DNA of 64,000 nucleotides. Source: Atriophallophorus winterbourni (Eukaryota; Platyhelminthes; Trematoda; Plagiorchiida; Microphallidae). Each line of letters opens with the position of its first letter. Position 1 is the first letter of the stretch. Positions 12,401-24,362 of the stretch are shown here, one piece after another. The stretch is taken from assembly GCA_013407085.1 (NCBI GenBank), contig JACCGJ010004944.1:2961-66960 (forward strand). Direction: 5' to 3'. Both the position numbers and the translations under genes were made by a program. The notes beneath the pieces were generated by a model that was given only the letters and a program-made list of their open reading frames with translations, did not search any database and was not told the origin of the DNA.

Positions 12401-15400
12401 TAGTAAATGAGTGATTACCTTGCCAGTGAAACTCTAGAATAGCCTTCCAGTATTGAATGTAACTGGAATAAACGTGCTAAGGTACGTTAAAGTTCTCTTA
12501 GATTGGTTTGTGAAACTTAACCATACCGCTTAGCCATATCTATGAAACACTGGAATATATGACAATCCTAGTGAACTATCGATCAAACCTTTAGAGTTAC
12601 AGGCGAATTTTTATAATTAAATTTGGAGAGAGAATTTCTATTTGAAACATGAATATTCATAAAAATCTTATTTCGGGAAAATCAATTTTTATATTCTTTT
12701 TCACTCAATCGCTCACTCGTGTACATATCGAAAGTTTAAATTTAATATGTGAGAAGTCTTTTTCTGAAATTGCATGTGATTTCGCTAACTGTTCTCTTCA
12801 TTAGTGTAGGCTTAATATTACATTCGATATAGCACTTTGAAGTTGACAGATACATTTTGTGTAAATTCAAAAATTTGACAAATTCAATACTAACAAAATG
12901 AGTTTTCGTAGTACATTTTAAATGACGATTTATAAGTGTTAACCTAATGACCAAATCTGTGAATCACTCATTAGACTATAATTCTTGTATAATATACACA
13001 TGTATTACGAAACACTATAATGATTTACAAAATTGACGTATCAAATATAATTCACAATCACAATAGTTTATTTCAACCGTCACTGCCATGTAAATACAAA
13101 TGAGATACGCAGTTTATACCTAGTTTGCGCTTGATGCTCGTAACATTTTGAGCGGAAATTTGTTTAATTGTTAAGTAGAATCACAGAAATCACTTTGCTG
13201 GATGAAGAAAATGCTACGGAAGGTTTTAACTACACTTCGATGAAAATTCGTCTATCGATTAGTTTTTAACACTCGCTTGATTATATGTTGTATACTATTA
13301 TTGAATGAGAATTAAGATGATCAATCTACGAAATTGAATTTGTCTGAGCTTTTACAAATTATTAATTTTTTCCTTATTTTTTTCCACAAATTGACTATTA
13401 CTTGAGTATGCACGGTATATTATTTGTAGCCATTGGACTACAACTTATGATACCCAATCCCTATACTTAACAATATACTTAATTATGATCAGTATAAATG
13501 TAGATGGTAAAATTTTCAAACGCTTCCTTCACAAAATATGAGAAGCCCTGAGAAGCAGTAGCAAATATTGGAGACGAAAATTTGATTTTAATCTACTGTA
13601 AACATAGAAAACATATTTTCATACAAATTTTATGAACACTTAAAAAAATGATTTTATTCAACTTGCTAGGAACATTTTCCATTGACGTCGTCCAATCATA
13701 TCACCCTGCACGCTATTTCTTTTCGTTCTCTTTTCGTTATGATTGAGCTAAGTAATCGCTTCATATTCTCTCGTATATTACCTCATACTCTGCACAGCCC
13801 ATCTGGTAATTTTCTGAAATTATTTCAAGCGACCTTGTGTCGCTCAAACTTTGTTTCAGGGTCGTTTCACTTGTAAGCTTTGTTCCTTTTGAAGACCTTT
13901 TTGAAAAAGCTGGAAGCGAATGTTTCTCTTCAGATTGACTTCTAAAAACTACTGTGGATGATAATTTCCATCCGCTGCATGGCGATCTCCTTAAAAGTCA
14001 CCCTTACTCAAAGACTCGACCAAAACGCATTATACTGCCTTTTAAAACTCTTTCAAGTCCAAGGTCCGTTATCCCATGGGCATCCAGATACCTTTTTTTT
14101 AAAAGAAACTGTTTATTGAACGATTACGGTGGAATTTATCTCTTTGATATCATGTGGACATTTTCTGCGCACACTTTTATGTAATTTGTACGAAATTTCT
14201 TGTGTAATTGCTAACAAAAATCTGAAACTGACATGTGGAAACTTCTTGAATAAATCTTCGTTTCCAACATGATTGCAAAATGTGTTAAAAACTTGAGTGA
14301 TGAAAATGGCTTTTAATGATTGTTCATTGTAACCTCAAGAATAATGTAGCAATTAAAATGGGTCGAGTGCATGGAACCGTTTCGAAGTTTGTCAAAATCA
14401 ATTTGAAATTCGAGAATGAACAAAATTTAATTAAACGCATTGTAGCTTCGAGTAAAAAATACAAAATGAACATTGCGAACATTCGCTCTTTCTATCCGTT
14501 TCATAACACGCACGCAAATGATGAGCGAACAACATTTACCAGAACAGTTTGGATAAATGGGTAAATCTTGCACGAAACTTTATGTGCGACTTGACATTAA
14601 AGATATCCACTCACGCATATAGTCGAAGCATTTTGAATTGTATATTTTAGAGCATTAAAAAACGGACTATATATTAAAACAGTTGGTTTTTACATTTACA
14701 TTGTGGTTCGTGATTTATTTTGTACAGATTGTTTCTCAAGACATTTTACCAAATATTATGTAAGTTTAGTTTTCGATTGTTGGATATATTAAAAGAAAAT
14801 GAAGTATTTTACTTTTTGTGACACTAACTTGAACCTCAAAATTTGAACACGGAATCTTTCGTGGTTTGTATATACTTTAAAAATACTTGAGCTTTCTCAA
14901 ACGTCATACAGTAAGCCAGTTTATTTTATTTTCCCCAGTTCAAAAGCAGGAAGTGATATTAAACAAAAAAGATCTGATTCCAGATAAAGGTAAAACATGT
15001 AGAAGCATAAAACCTTCAACGATGATGTTGTCATTTATATCGTTGCTTGTCATCAACCATGAAGGCACATCCTGAGTCCACCATGCTGTCTTACATAAAG
15101 CAGTTTCTAATGGCTCTGGATCGGGTTTGAAATACATACAATATTTCCGCAGTGATATGCATTTCCAGATTGATTAACGTCGAATAAAAGATAGCGAAGT
15201 GATCTTAACAAAACATAGGAAAAGGCTTGAGATATATAGTGAACGAAACCCATGAATTTATGAACTGAATGAATATGAGCCGATTTTTGGTAACTTTCAC
15301 CTATGAAGCTTCGTCGGATGAAGGTTGTCAAAACAGGGATTATGTTTAAATTGCATTTTTCTTACAAGTCCTATAGTGCAAAATACTTTGCATACCGCGA

Positions 15401-17726
15401 CAGGCGCTAAGCTTTTTAAGATCTACACACGAGATCGAGCTTCATTGTTGCACGCTCCTGCATCTTGTGTAATCCTATAATTGTTTTGATTGTGTGCTGT
15501 AAATATTAATTTTTGCAGATCGAGTATCCTCCTTGCACAATCACTATGCATATAGAGTTCATGCGCGTTACCAACTCTCGTGGATTCGCTGCCACCTAAA
15601 AAGTTTAAGCAAACACAAAATGTACTTGTTGAAATAATCAATACGAAAAACGAAAAAGCTTGGTTATCAAGGGTTTCCTTACAGTATTTCAAAGATGTGT
15701 CCGAAAAAATACGCGGAAGCTTGAATAACCCTAGTATACGAATAAAGTATAAGCAAAGCAGAAACCTATGCTCCTCATTAATACTAATCAAGAATAATAC
15801 AAATTCAAGACGTTTGACGATTTTCACTTTGAAATCGATTGTAAAGGGTGCATGGGTGTCTATATCAGGGAAATATCTGGAACAAAAAGCCGGCATTTCC
15901 GGTGAATATTAACAGCTGATCCTGGACTCAGTCCTGACTGAACACGTTCAGTACCTTGGGCACAACGTAAATATCGATAACCTAGGATTGCGATGGCGGA
16001 GGATAAAACTTCACGCTTGGATGATTGAGATGAAGAAGGCTGGTAATCATGCAGTTTACATCGTACCTGGAATTGACATCACAATCTAGCGTTTAGTTTT
16101 GCAGCAGATTAACACTTATTGGTATGACCCCAATAGTGCACAATGCAATTTAAACCTTAATATTATTAATGCTGAAAGCCTTTGTCTGGTGAATATTCTT
16201 TATCGGAAGCCAAAGTTTTTGGGTACATACTCTAAATGAATCATTGCCAAAATAATTTATATAAAATGTGTGTAATTCTGTAGCCAAAAACCGCAACCAA
16301 TATTATTAAGTGATAAGAATTTGTCATTTTCTGATCCAGTATCTCCAACTCTGATACTCTCTGTGATCAGAAGCTATAATCAGCAGTGTGAACGGTAAGT
16401 TCATTCTAGACCATCATTTTCAATTATTTGGAAACCACGCTAATTCACGTGAAGAATATCAGTTTAGCACAAATATTTGGTATTTGTCGTCACAGTAAAC
16501 TATCTGATCAAGCCAATTAACTGAATCCATAGAGGAGAGTCTTCTTAATACGTTTCATTTAAAATTTAAGTTCGAAGTCCTTCGTAAATGTCAATTTTTT
16601 TAAACTGTAAAGTAATTAGGACCTGAAATCTCTCTCACTCTAAGCTCGAATTTCGTAGTAATCAAATCATTTAGAAAACATATGAAAAATGGTTGGGTTC
16701 AAACTAAAGTGAATTTTCACAACATTAGTCCCAATGATAAGTATTAGTCTCATAATTATCAAATTTCTTGAAAATAAAAAAACTAACTGTAATATTTTTT
16801 AAAATCTTATTATTGAAGAAGGAATATTTTCGATTTAATGCGGAATAATATTTGACGTTAAAGGTTGATTTTATTCTCTTAGTTATGAGAGCTTAATTAC
16901 TGCATTTAGTACTTACAACGTTCAATTCTCAAATAAAAATATTGTTGAAATTTTCGACTAGTAATTATTTGATGCCTCATTATAATAATGGTTTTAATTA
17001 ACATATCAAATATCAAGTCTTAGAGAAGTATCAGTTGATGACAAACTTTACACTTCTGTTGCTTTCATATTTTAGCCAGCTGAATTTGCATTATTATAGT
17101 TTACACTGTTCCAAGTAACTTTTAAATATACAGAAGAGTAATTAGGAGAATAATATGATACATTCAAATATCACATTACAGATATTTCGAGGTCGTAAAT
17201 GCTGGCTTGATGTAATTTCAACTTATAGATTAAACCTATTGGCGCACAGCAATTTCGGCAAAATACATTTTATGTCATCTAATATACCGCATCCGCAGAC
17301 CTCACGATATTGGACTTTTGGCTATTGAGCTATAAAAATAGATCGAGTTTATACAATCCCTAACAATTATACAACGCTCAACAAGATGGACATTGAACAT
17401 TCGCCATTGAATTGCATGTTATTTACCGTTATTTTTTTACTGATATTGTTTATGTTGTGTCCAGACGGAGACTTATGAATTGCATGGTATATCAAAATTA
17501 TTCATTAAGCATTGAAATAGTTTGATTGTTAGACATTATTGAAAACCACAAAAGGACCAAACTTGTCGATATCAATTGACAACCATTCTAAAGATCGATA
17601 ATTCATGGATTTTTTACAAATCTTGGATTATAAGTATCGACAATTTTAGTAGAAAAATTGACAATGAGCGTGATTTATAATAGTATAATTTAGGTTGATC
17701 AACTTTTATTTATTAATAAAACTCAC
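9416..17726 (-). other. 8.3 kb intron of the channel gene
   Basis: The donor is GTGAGT at 17726-17721 directly after a CAA codon. The acceptor is TTTCAG ending at 9416. Removing it joins two coding exons in phase 0 and restores an uninterrupted DEG/ENaC protein, so no extra coding exon is needed. It contains one Penelope-like relic near 15.6-16.1 kb; the rest (9.4-15.5 and 16.1-17.7 kb) is AT-rich sequence with no recognised gene. An alternative exon inside cannot be excluded. Confidence 0.8.
15557..16092 (+). pseudogene. Penelope-like element relic with GIY-YIG endonuclease end
   Basis: Plus-strand reading across frames gives the C-terminal third of a PLE protein. The spacer comes first with YFKDVSEKIRGSLNN...IRIKYKQ (about 15690-15760), matching the Y-x-x-G-x-S-E-K-I-R-R pattern that precedes the endonuclease. 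A GIY-YIG nuclease start follows in another frame (FEIDCKGCMGVYIRE, from 15828), and after another shift DSVLTEHVQYLGHNVNIDN (about 15925-15985) and the late HAWMIE block. GIY is GVY and YIG is YIR, so the catalytic motif is damaged. Family knowledge: PLEs copy themselves with a telomerase-like reverse transcriptase fused to this nuclease. This is a dead, 5'-truncated copy on the strand opposite its host gene. Confidence 0.75.
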
Positions 17727-18350
17727 TTGACATTTGAGTATTAATTTACTATACAAATGACCAAGCTTCCTCCGTTCGGCATTATTGGGTAGACTTTCCA
17801 AAAATCCTGCCAGCGAAAATGCAGCACTAGCTGCGTTGTATTTATCAATATTTTCTTTGTTAAAATACACGAATTGTGCGTAAGAAGCCAAATCGGTAAC
17901 AAATTGTCTCGGAGTTTTCCATCCCTTGCTATTCAAATATTTGAGACCATCCGGTGAGATTGGTCGCAAATTGCACATCGTAATTGAAGGAAAAGGGCTT
18001 GCTGTATGACGTAGCACTCGTGGAGGATGAATAACATTATACTCCAAATATTGTTTTGCCAGAAAAAACAAACAAATTATACAACCAAAGAAGAGTATAC
18101 AAACTAGAGCTATCCAGAACCATTGGAGTGGGCGGTTTGTACTTTTTACTATTCTCGGTAATCCCCGGATGGTGGTGTTTTCACAAAAACGTTTCAGCTC
18201 CTCACTCAGCAATCCACACAAAGATTGTTTGCTTTTCGATCTGCTATTCGGTATTTGATCGGTGTGTTCAACATCAAAATATGGTGTGGAATCCAATACT
18301 TCACGAATACATTTACACATATTTTGACGTGCTTCTTGTGAATGTGACAT
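17727..18350 (-). CDS. DEG/ENaC/ASIC-family sodium channel subunit, exon 1 (N-terminus)
   Basis: First coding exon, 208 codons, joined to 8012-9415. I chose ATG 18350 (ACAAAAATGT, A at -3); an in-frame ATG at 18389 would add 13 residues, and the frame stays open upstream to a stop near 18460 without another ATG. Features: a cytoplasmic N-terminus; the gating segment FCENTTIRGLPRI (55-67), where the usual His-Gly is Arg-Gly (62-63); the first membrane span (about 77-98, WFWIALVCILFFGCIICLFF); then FPSITMCNLRP (120-130), the hallmark start of the extracellular loop. The exon ends LILKCQ before a GTGAGT donor. The His-to-Arg change at the HG position is notable, because that His-Gly pair controls open probability in family members. 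Confidence 0.92.
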
Positions 18351-21300
18351 TTTTGTTGCTGTATTAAGAAAATGTCGTTTACATTGCATGGAAAATCGCA
18401 GGTAGTTAAATAGACATCGTTGAGAAACGAATATATTCTGATTCAACTCAAATATTTCAACTTAAATGAAGGCCAATGAAAATCGAGCTGCGATCAAACA
18501 TTCCATTGGCTACAAAAAATCGGTGTTCATGAGTTTAATTATTTTACGGACACTTGGGTAGCGAGCGTTCACACGCGAAATACATGTTGAAATAGGACAT
18601 TTTTTCCATGATGTCAATAATGACAGCAAGCTGTCCACATTAGTCAAAATATTAATTATGCCCAATAAGAGCTTGTCAAATTTTGAAAATTGTTTCGGTT
18701 AAGGACGGCATTTTCACAAAAAATCAATAGCGAATGTTAGAACAAAAACCGGTGGATTTTGCAACAAAAACCGGGCGACATGGTCAAAGTACGATAATAA
18801 ATTTGATCGTTAATGTTAAATAAAACTATAATTCGAATTTATCTCATTGGAAAGGAACGTAAATGGTACTTGCCATTTTTAGTTCTCAATGTGAATTATG
18901 TTTCAGTTGTTGGCCTCCTTCGATTATTTATAAATAAAGTTTTTTTAAATTAGTTATGAATATATACTCGAATCAACCTGGCACTGTTAAATTCCATGAT
19001 TTAAAAAATTTCACGCAATTTTCCACAGGGTGGTCTAAATATCACAAGTGCTTTCAAATGTTTCTAAAGCACTCAGAAGTAGATTCTGTAATGAGTGGGG
19101 AATTATAAAGCAATTACAATATGTGAAAATTCATTGTGTAGAATGATACATGAATAGGCCTTCTCTACTTCAATTTTCAGCGGTACAAAAAAACGCTTCC
19201 GTTTAGTATATCTCTTATTCATTTTCCATATAATGAATAATTTTCACAATTTTCGCAAATCACAGATCAAAATCTCAATTCGAAAACAGGTTGTAAATTT
19301 CAAAAAGTGATTATTTATAAACTAGTATGCCAACTTCGGCATACCTGCGAACCTGACAGCGATATAAACTTTCGTGTAACTTGAAATAAACTAAGATCAG
19401 ATAAGCCAAGTTCTGATATCTATTGATTTCCATCATATGGTTTTGGTTTTTGGTTTGAACTCTCGGATGGAGAACAACGTTTAGTTTGTTGGTTTAACGT
19501 TCAAGTCCTTTAATTGATCTTGTCTAAGTGATTAATTCATACGGGTGCTACCATTTTGATAAACGTTATTAGCAAAACGGCCTATACTACGTTGATGCTT
19601 ATTTACTTATTCTTACACTTATATCTTTGGGCGATTACGGCAATACGATCAATGATACCAGTACAAACTTGTAAATTTTTTATATTGACCTTAATCAGGT
19701 TTGTCTGCAGTAAACCTGCCTATTGTAAACTGTGTTAATAACCCTGCTATTTACAACAAAATACATTCGTTTAAGTTTTCGGCAGTTACATTTTGCACGT
19801 GTTATCCCATTTACATACGTGATTGGTTTTGGTAGAGCTTTCACCTTGTTAAGGGATGAAGGCCTTTAGTAAACAATGTTGTTGGCCTACTTCAGGGCAT
19901 GTCGACCATGGATGCACATCGTGAGCATGAATAACTCATGCGCCACAGCATTTCAAAAGACTAAACAGGCCAATTTAAGATTAACATTCTTTCCGCAGCG
20001 CTCACAGCTATTGCCAGTACCAAGTTAATCGGCGTGATCTACGTCCTGTAACTGGAAGCAGTCCGCGCTCTTTCCCAGCTTTCAAATAACTTTTCACACC
20101 AATTCTCCAAAATGGGTGGTACTAACAAGTTCTACTTAATTCGTAGGGTCAACGTTACGTTTTTCTATATATCATCTGCTAAACGATTTTGTTTTCAATA
20201 TATTCAATTTGTTATTTGTCTACATTTCTCTTTTGGTTAACAACAAACAGATTACACTCGTCAGTAAAAATGGAAAGACAAGCTGAGGTGCTGTTACGTT
20301 AAAACGTTTACAAACTGAAACGACAATTGTCCTTAATGAATTTATTTTTTCACACTTGAAAAATTTCTAAATTTGACATCAAAATTCTGTTTCGGACATT
20401 TTTGTCGGTGCAAAACAAACATCAAGAGTTCTCATACAGATATTGCTGAAAATTCGTGAACACGAATAAAGTCATTCTTCTCCATCTTCTTCTTCTTCTT
20501 ATACAGTGAGCAGGATGAGACGCTCGCTTGTTTCTTAATACGAAGAACCTCGTTGTTGAAGAAATCGCTTAATAATTTGAGAAAAGGTTGAATTTGAATA
20601 TAAAACATGGATTTTGAAAGAATCGAAATCGTGTCTCTTGTTAATCTACGACTAGTTCATCCGCTTTTAGGCACCCTAATTTTTCGTCTTTTTGAGATTT
20701 TATCATATCACTGTTGCAGGAGTGCTAAGCACCAGAAACGTTTTGCTGATTTAATGCGATCAACGATGACGATACTGAACAACCTCTAAGCATGACATAG
20801 TTTTTATATTTTTATATTCAGCTAAATATTTAGAACCTTATGTAATGTCAGCCCAACTTCTTTTTAAACTGGTTATCTTGGCTTGAATTAACGACTGTGT
20901 TAACAAGTGAATGTTACCCACACTAATATAACCAGGACTTTTCGAATTTCCTTTTTCTGCTCAAAATCTTTATCATTTCTCACATTCATCAATATCTTAA
21001 ATGTCTGTTAATAAGTAGAACGGCTGGTATTATGTTCAATAGGCTAAGCTTCATTAGAATATATAAATGTTTGCACCAAGTGAATAAAACTACTCCGTGC
21101 AGAGTCACATTGTGGTGTTGTTTTCAAATGAGATATCCTCATCTAAACTTCGGGTAGGTGGATTTGGGTAAACAATTCAGATCAAAGAAACAATCATTTT
21201 TATATGATCCCTATGCGTTCATAAACAATTTCTGATTCCGTATTCGTGTTGAATGCCGAACGAATATTTCAGTTATCCTTAGATCGATGGTTTACTGCGG

Positions 21301-22485
21301 GTACAAGGTAAATCGCAAAAAAACCACGTGAAAGAAATCTGTTTTTCAAAACCTTCTCAAAACCTGTCTAGCAGACTGTTTTCATTGTGTTTATACATCA
21401 GATGCCTCTTTCTTGAAAGTTGTTGGCTTGATCTCCACTCACAAAATCAATACACAATCATTTTCAAAATATAATTTATTTTTAAATGAAGCATTTATTT
21501 TTGGTACTTCTGCAACAATAGGCGTTGATGTTAAACCTGAGGATTTCCTCTAATATGCAAAGTAGAGAAGCATATCAATGTCCTTATACATTTTGAGTCG
21601 TAGCCAGTTCTCAGTAATGAAATCTGACAAACGTATGTGTACATTGTAGCATACTTCGTTCAGGTTTCACGGTTCTAACCGCATAATTCAATATACTTGC
21701 ATTATATTCTTACAATTATCCAAAAATAAACATACAACAGAAGGCAAAGTCTATAATTCTACTTTCTGATTACAGGGCATTTTGATTCGAAATATTGTTT
21801 AATTTAAACAAATTTAAATTCATTTTCATTTACTGAGTTATTTGCATTTTATCTTGCTTTTACTGCGGCTGAATGACAGAAAAAAAATGATTTTTTCTAT
21901 AGGCATCATATTGTTTAGTCAAACACGACGGATCCATTAAAAAGATGGAAAACAAATCAATTTCAGAAAATCTAGTTTCCTTAGGTTCCACTTAATAAAG
22001 TCACTTTTCCTGACGTAAATATGCTTGAAATTTTTTCAACGTTCGTGTTAAACAGCAGGTTTTTTTGGACCGTGTGTCTAAAAGGAGGAAAAATGGAAGT
22101 TCGCTCTCATCACTCGGGATACAATATGCACAAATACATACACACCTTTTAAGACAGCGAGAAGCAACAACACATGAGAATAACTCTTCAGCCTCTAAAT
22201 TGTTTCAACGACCATATATTCGTGATTCAGCCTCAAATAAACAGGCTAAAGCGTCGATCTGAACCAGTTGAAGGTAATAATGAATGGTATTCAACCGTAT
22301 GGCGTACGGGGCGGTGGCATATGCTAATCGAGGTTGGCTTGCGGTTAATAAGGAGCATGAGGCAGTGATCTCCACAGCCTGGGTGTCAGCAATGCTGCAC
22401 ATGTAAGTAGCTAGTATTCTTTCAGACCTAATGGTTTAAACGCAACCACATAAGGTATACATTTGTACAGTGATCCACCATGTCA
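18351..22485. other. upstream flank, no recognisable gene
   Basis: Presumed promoter side of the channel gene and beyond. AT-rich with stops in all frames. A short TTC run lies at about 20484-20500. The small ORFs at 19556, 20607 and 22065 have no recognisable motifs. A 5' untranslated exon of the channel gene could lie here unseen. Confidence 0.4.
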
Positions 22486-22590
22486 ACCGAACTTTACTGT
22501 GTTCACTTGTATCAGAGTCATGTGAATGCACAACGTATTAGGCAAATAGATCGCTGATCCTAGTCATGTTTACTTGGCTTGACACTTCAC
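22486..22590 (+). repeat. dispersed repeat, family unknown (copy 1)
   Basis: Shares an ordered set of blocks with 42150-42235 on the same strand: GTGTTCACTTGT, then CGTATTA, then CTGATCCT followed by TCATG. The region next to the matching blocks diverges. No coding motif is visible, so it could be part of an untranslated region or an LTR of an unrecognised element. Confidence 0.4.
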
Positions 22591-22751
22591 TCTCTAACCC
22601 ATTGCACTAAAATGTCTGTGCATTATGAACACACAATCAGTCCCAAACATATCCCAATCAATTTGAGGATGAAAGTGCAAGGTTAACATAAAAATGATGC
22701 CTTTCTTATCATATAATTTGCCAAAGGGCCAACTGAACCTGATCTTACTGT

Positions 22752-22793
22752 CTCCACAAGATGACGGCAAACAGCAAGAAACCGGTAGTGATG
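22752..22793 (+). ncRNA. type I hammerhead ribozyme, degraded
   Basis: Stem I 3' strand CTCCAC, core AAGATGA (CUGAUGA expected, first two bases lost), stem II CGGC/GCAA around loop AAACA, GAAA, stem III A-C/G-U closing loop CG, cleavage site after GTA, stem I 5' strand GTGATG. Core and stem II damage make activity unlikely. Confidence 0.6.
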
Positions 22794-22992
22794 TGTAAGG
22801 GATGGGAATGTGAGCACCACAATACATTGGACTTTCATATGTGCCTCAAGCGCTTAGCCAGGAATCACTGTGTGATTCTGTATTTGAACATCGTGGTTCT
22901 TTGTACGAACCCTATGTAACAGTGGCATTCAAGTAAAACTTTGTTTACCACATATCCACTGTTTCAAGTCTCACTGAACCTGATCCTACTCT

Positions 22993-23034
22993 CTCAACCT
23001 GATGACGGCAAACAGCCAGAAACCGGTAGTTGTG
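22993..23034 (+). ncRNA. type I hammerhead ribozyme, nearly intact
   Basis: Core CTGATGA and GAAA are complete. Stem I pairs CAAC with GTTG, a compensated change from CCAC/GTGG in the copy at 41504-41545. Stem II is CGGC/GCCA around AAACA, with one C-A mismatch at the core-proximal pair. Stem III is two pairs with a CG loop, followed by the cleavage triplet GTA. Confidence 0.75.
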
Positions 23035-23516
23035 TTTAAGGGATTGGGATGTGAGCTCCACATGAAAGTTTGTTAACGTTTTATGGTTAAGACAAGTATG
23101 CATGTTTATGCCATTATAAATGAAATGATTTGATAGGTCATTCGCGTTCACGATGATAATAGATGAATGATCGTTGCGGGAATCGTGCTTAACAAGGAAT
23201 GATGGGTTAATTTCACCTAAGTTGCTGGTCACCGGTTTAATATGCATAATGTGAGCAGAATTTTGATGAAAAAGTTTATTGGTGACGGATTACAGTCATT
23301 GAATTGATTGATATAAACACTTTCTACAGAAAAAGATTTTCGAGGCGATTGGTTGACGTCTAGCTCGTTCAACATAAAGCTCCGCCTTATAGATCATGAA
23401 TTATTCAATCATTTTGAACAAGTAAATTTTATGTTAAATATTTCAATAAAATTCAGTTGTATGCAAGCTACTCTGGCGAAAAAGCAAATGCGTGAATTTC
23501 GGTAGTGTATGCTAAC

Positions 23517-24090
23517 TAAGATTCAAGATTCAAGATTCAAGATTTATGGTTAAAAAAAGCAAATTGATGTACAGTACCAAGGGATATACGTATAAAAAAT
23601 AAAAAAAAATCGTTTCTTGTATGATCATATCCGTGTTCTTCATAGGTGGAGCAAAAATAATCTTCAATGGCTAGTGCGTTCAATAATAGATTAGTTATGT
23701 AACTAAATATGAATGTTAGCGATTTATTTACATGTTGTCTGTGAGCTGCCTTTATTTCCGTTTCTAATTCATTCAGTCCTCTCCGTGCCGGGTGGCACAT
23801 GAGGCGAAGAAAACTTCACGCCAGTGGTTCCGGTCTGTCGCTGCTTCCGTTACCGTCTGCACCGTGAATCCTTGTGCATGTAGTTCGCGTTCCAACATTC
23901 TGCGCCAAGTTTCCTTGGGCCGTCCCCTTTTTCGTTTACCTTGCGGATGCCAGTGCATGGCTACCTTCGTATGCGAACTGGGATCCATTCTGCAGACATG
24001 ACCGAACCACGGATCTGTTGTCATCGTTTCCGTAGCAATGTAGGTTTTACAGAATAGGGTTGCTAGCCCTAAGCCCAACCCTCCTCCTTT
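23517..24090 (-). pseudogene. RTE-type LINE 3' end: ORF2 C-terminus, 3' UTR and repeat tail
   Basis: The minus-strand ORF 24078-23773 (about 101 codons) reads WFGHVCRM...GKRKRGRPKETWRRMLERE...DRNHWREV, the typical end of RTE-type LINE polyproteins, just before their stop. The ORF ends at RHGED. A non-coding tail of about 230 bases follows, ending AACCATAAATCTTGAATC with three copies of a 7-base unit (plus-strand ATTCAAG, 23517-23541). Such terminal microsatellites mark the 3' end of many LINEs. The rest of ORF2 is missing, so the copy is 5'-truncated. A CR1 tail has nearly the same terminal sequence at 30918-30940, so the last 100 bases could alternatively belong to a separate CR1 end. Confidence 0.75.
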
Positions 24091-24310
24091 CTCATACGGG
24101 CTTGGGACCGTTTGATTTCAAATCAAATTTGAATCGGTAACAACGAAATTACACCGTTTTCTGAACTAAATTTTCAAAGGGATATGTTTAATCAAAAGAA
24201 ATCTATTTAGGGGAATAAATTAACACATAACCATTAGCAGTAAAAGATTCATAATGAAATTTTAATGAAAATTTTTGAAGTGGAAAACGGTAAACCGATA
24301 GCTTATATAC

Positions 24311-24362
24311 TATATCTATCTCTATCTCTATATCTATAATAAGTATATATCATATATATATT
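24311..24362. repeat. CTATAT-type microsatellite
   Basis: Low-complexity run of CTATAT/CTATCT and TATA steps. Simple repeat with no other content. Confidence 0.85.

Larger units (their letters stand above)
22725..23068 (+). mobile_element. hammerhead-ribozyme tandem repeat (retrozyme-like), partial dimer
   Basis: One full unit plus part of a second, with 241 bases between equivalent points (22752 and 22993). Each unit carries a hammerhead motif; between them lies a conserved body with GGAATCACTNTGTGATTC, GAACATCGTGGTTCTTTG and AACTTTGTTTACC. The right end falls shortly after GTGAGCTCCACA, the same place as in other copies. No clear target-site duplication was found, although ATGAAAGT followed by GTTAAC occurs near both sides in diverged form. 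No ORF is present, so it would depend on proteins from another element. Confidence 0.75.

Noticed and set aside
15423..15896. 157-codon minus-strand ORF inside the channel intron
   Set aside because: It is the antisense shadow of the Penelope-like relic on the plus strand, whose motifs are recognisable; the minus reading has none.
18056..18367. 103-codon plus-strand ORF
   Set aside because: Antisense shadow of channel exon 1.
22741..23070. CRISPR-like or satellite array
   Set aside because: Only about 1.4 units of a 241-base period with internal ribozyme structure; no short direct repeats with spacers, and the host is eukaryotic.
23115..23250. Minus-strand 100-codon ORF next to the hammerhead repeat as an LTR-element remnant
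   Set aside because: No conserved catalytic or structural motif could be identified; left unassigned.
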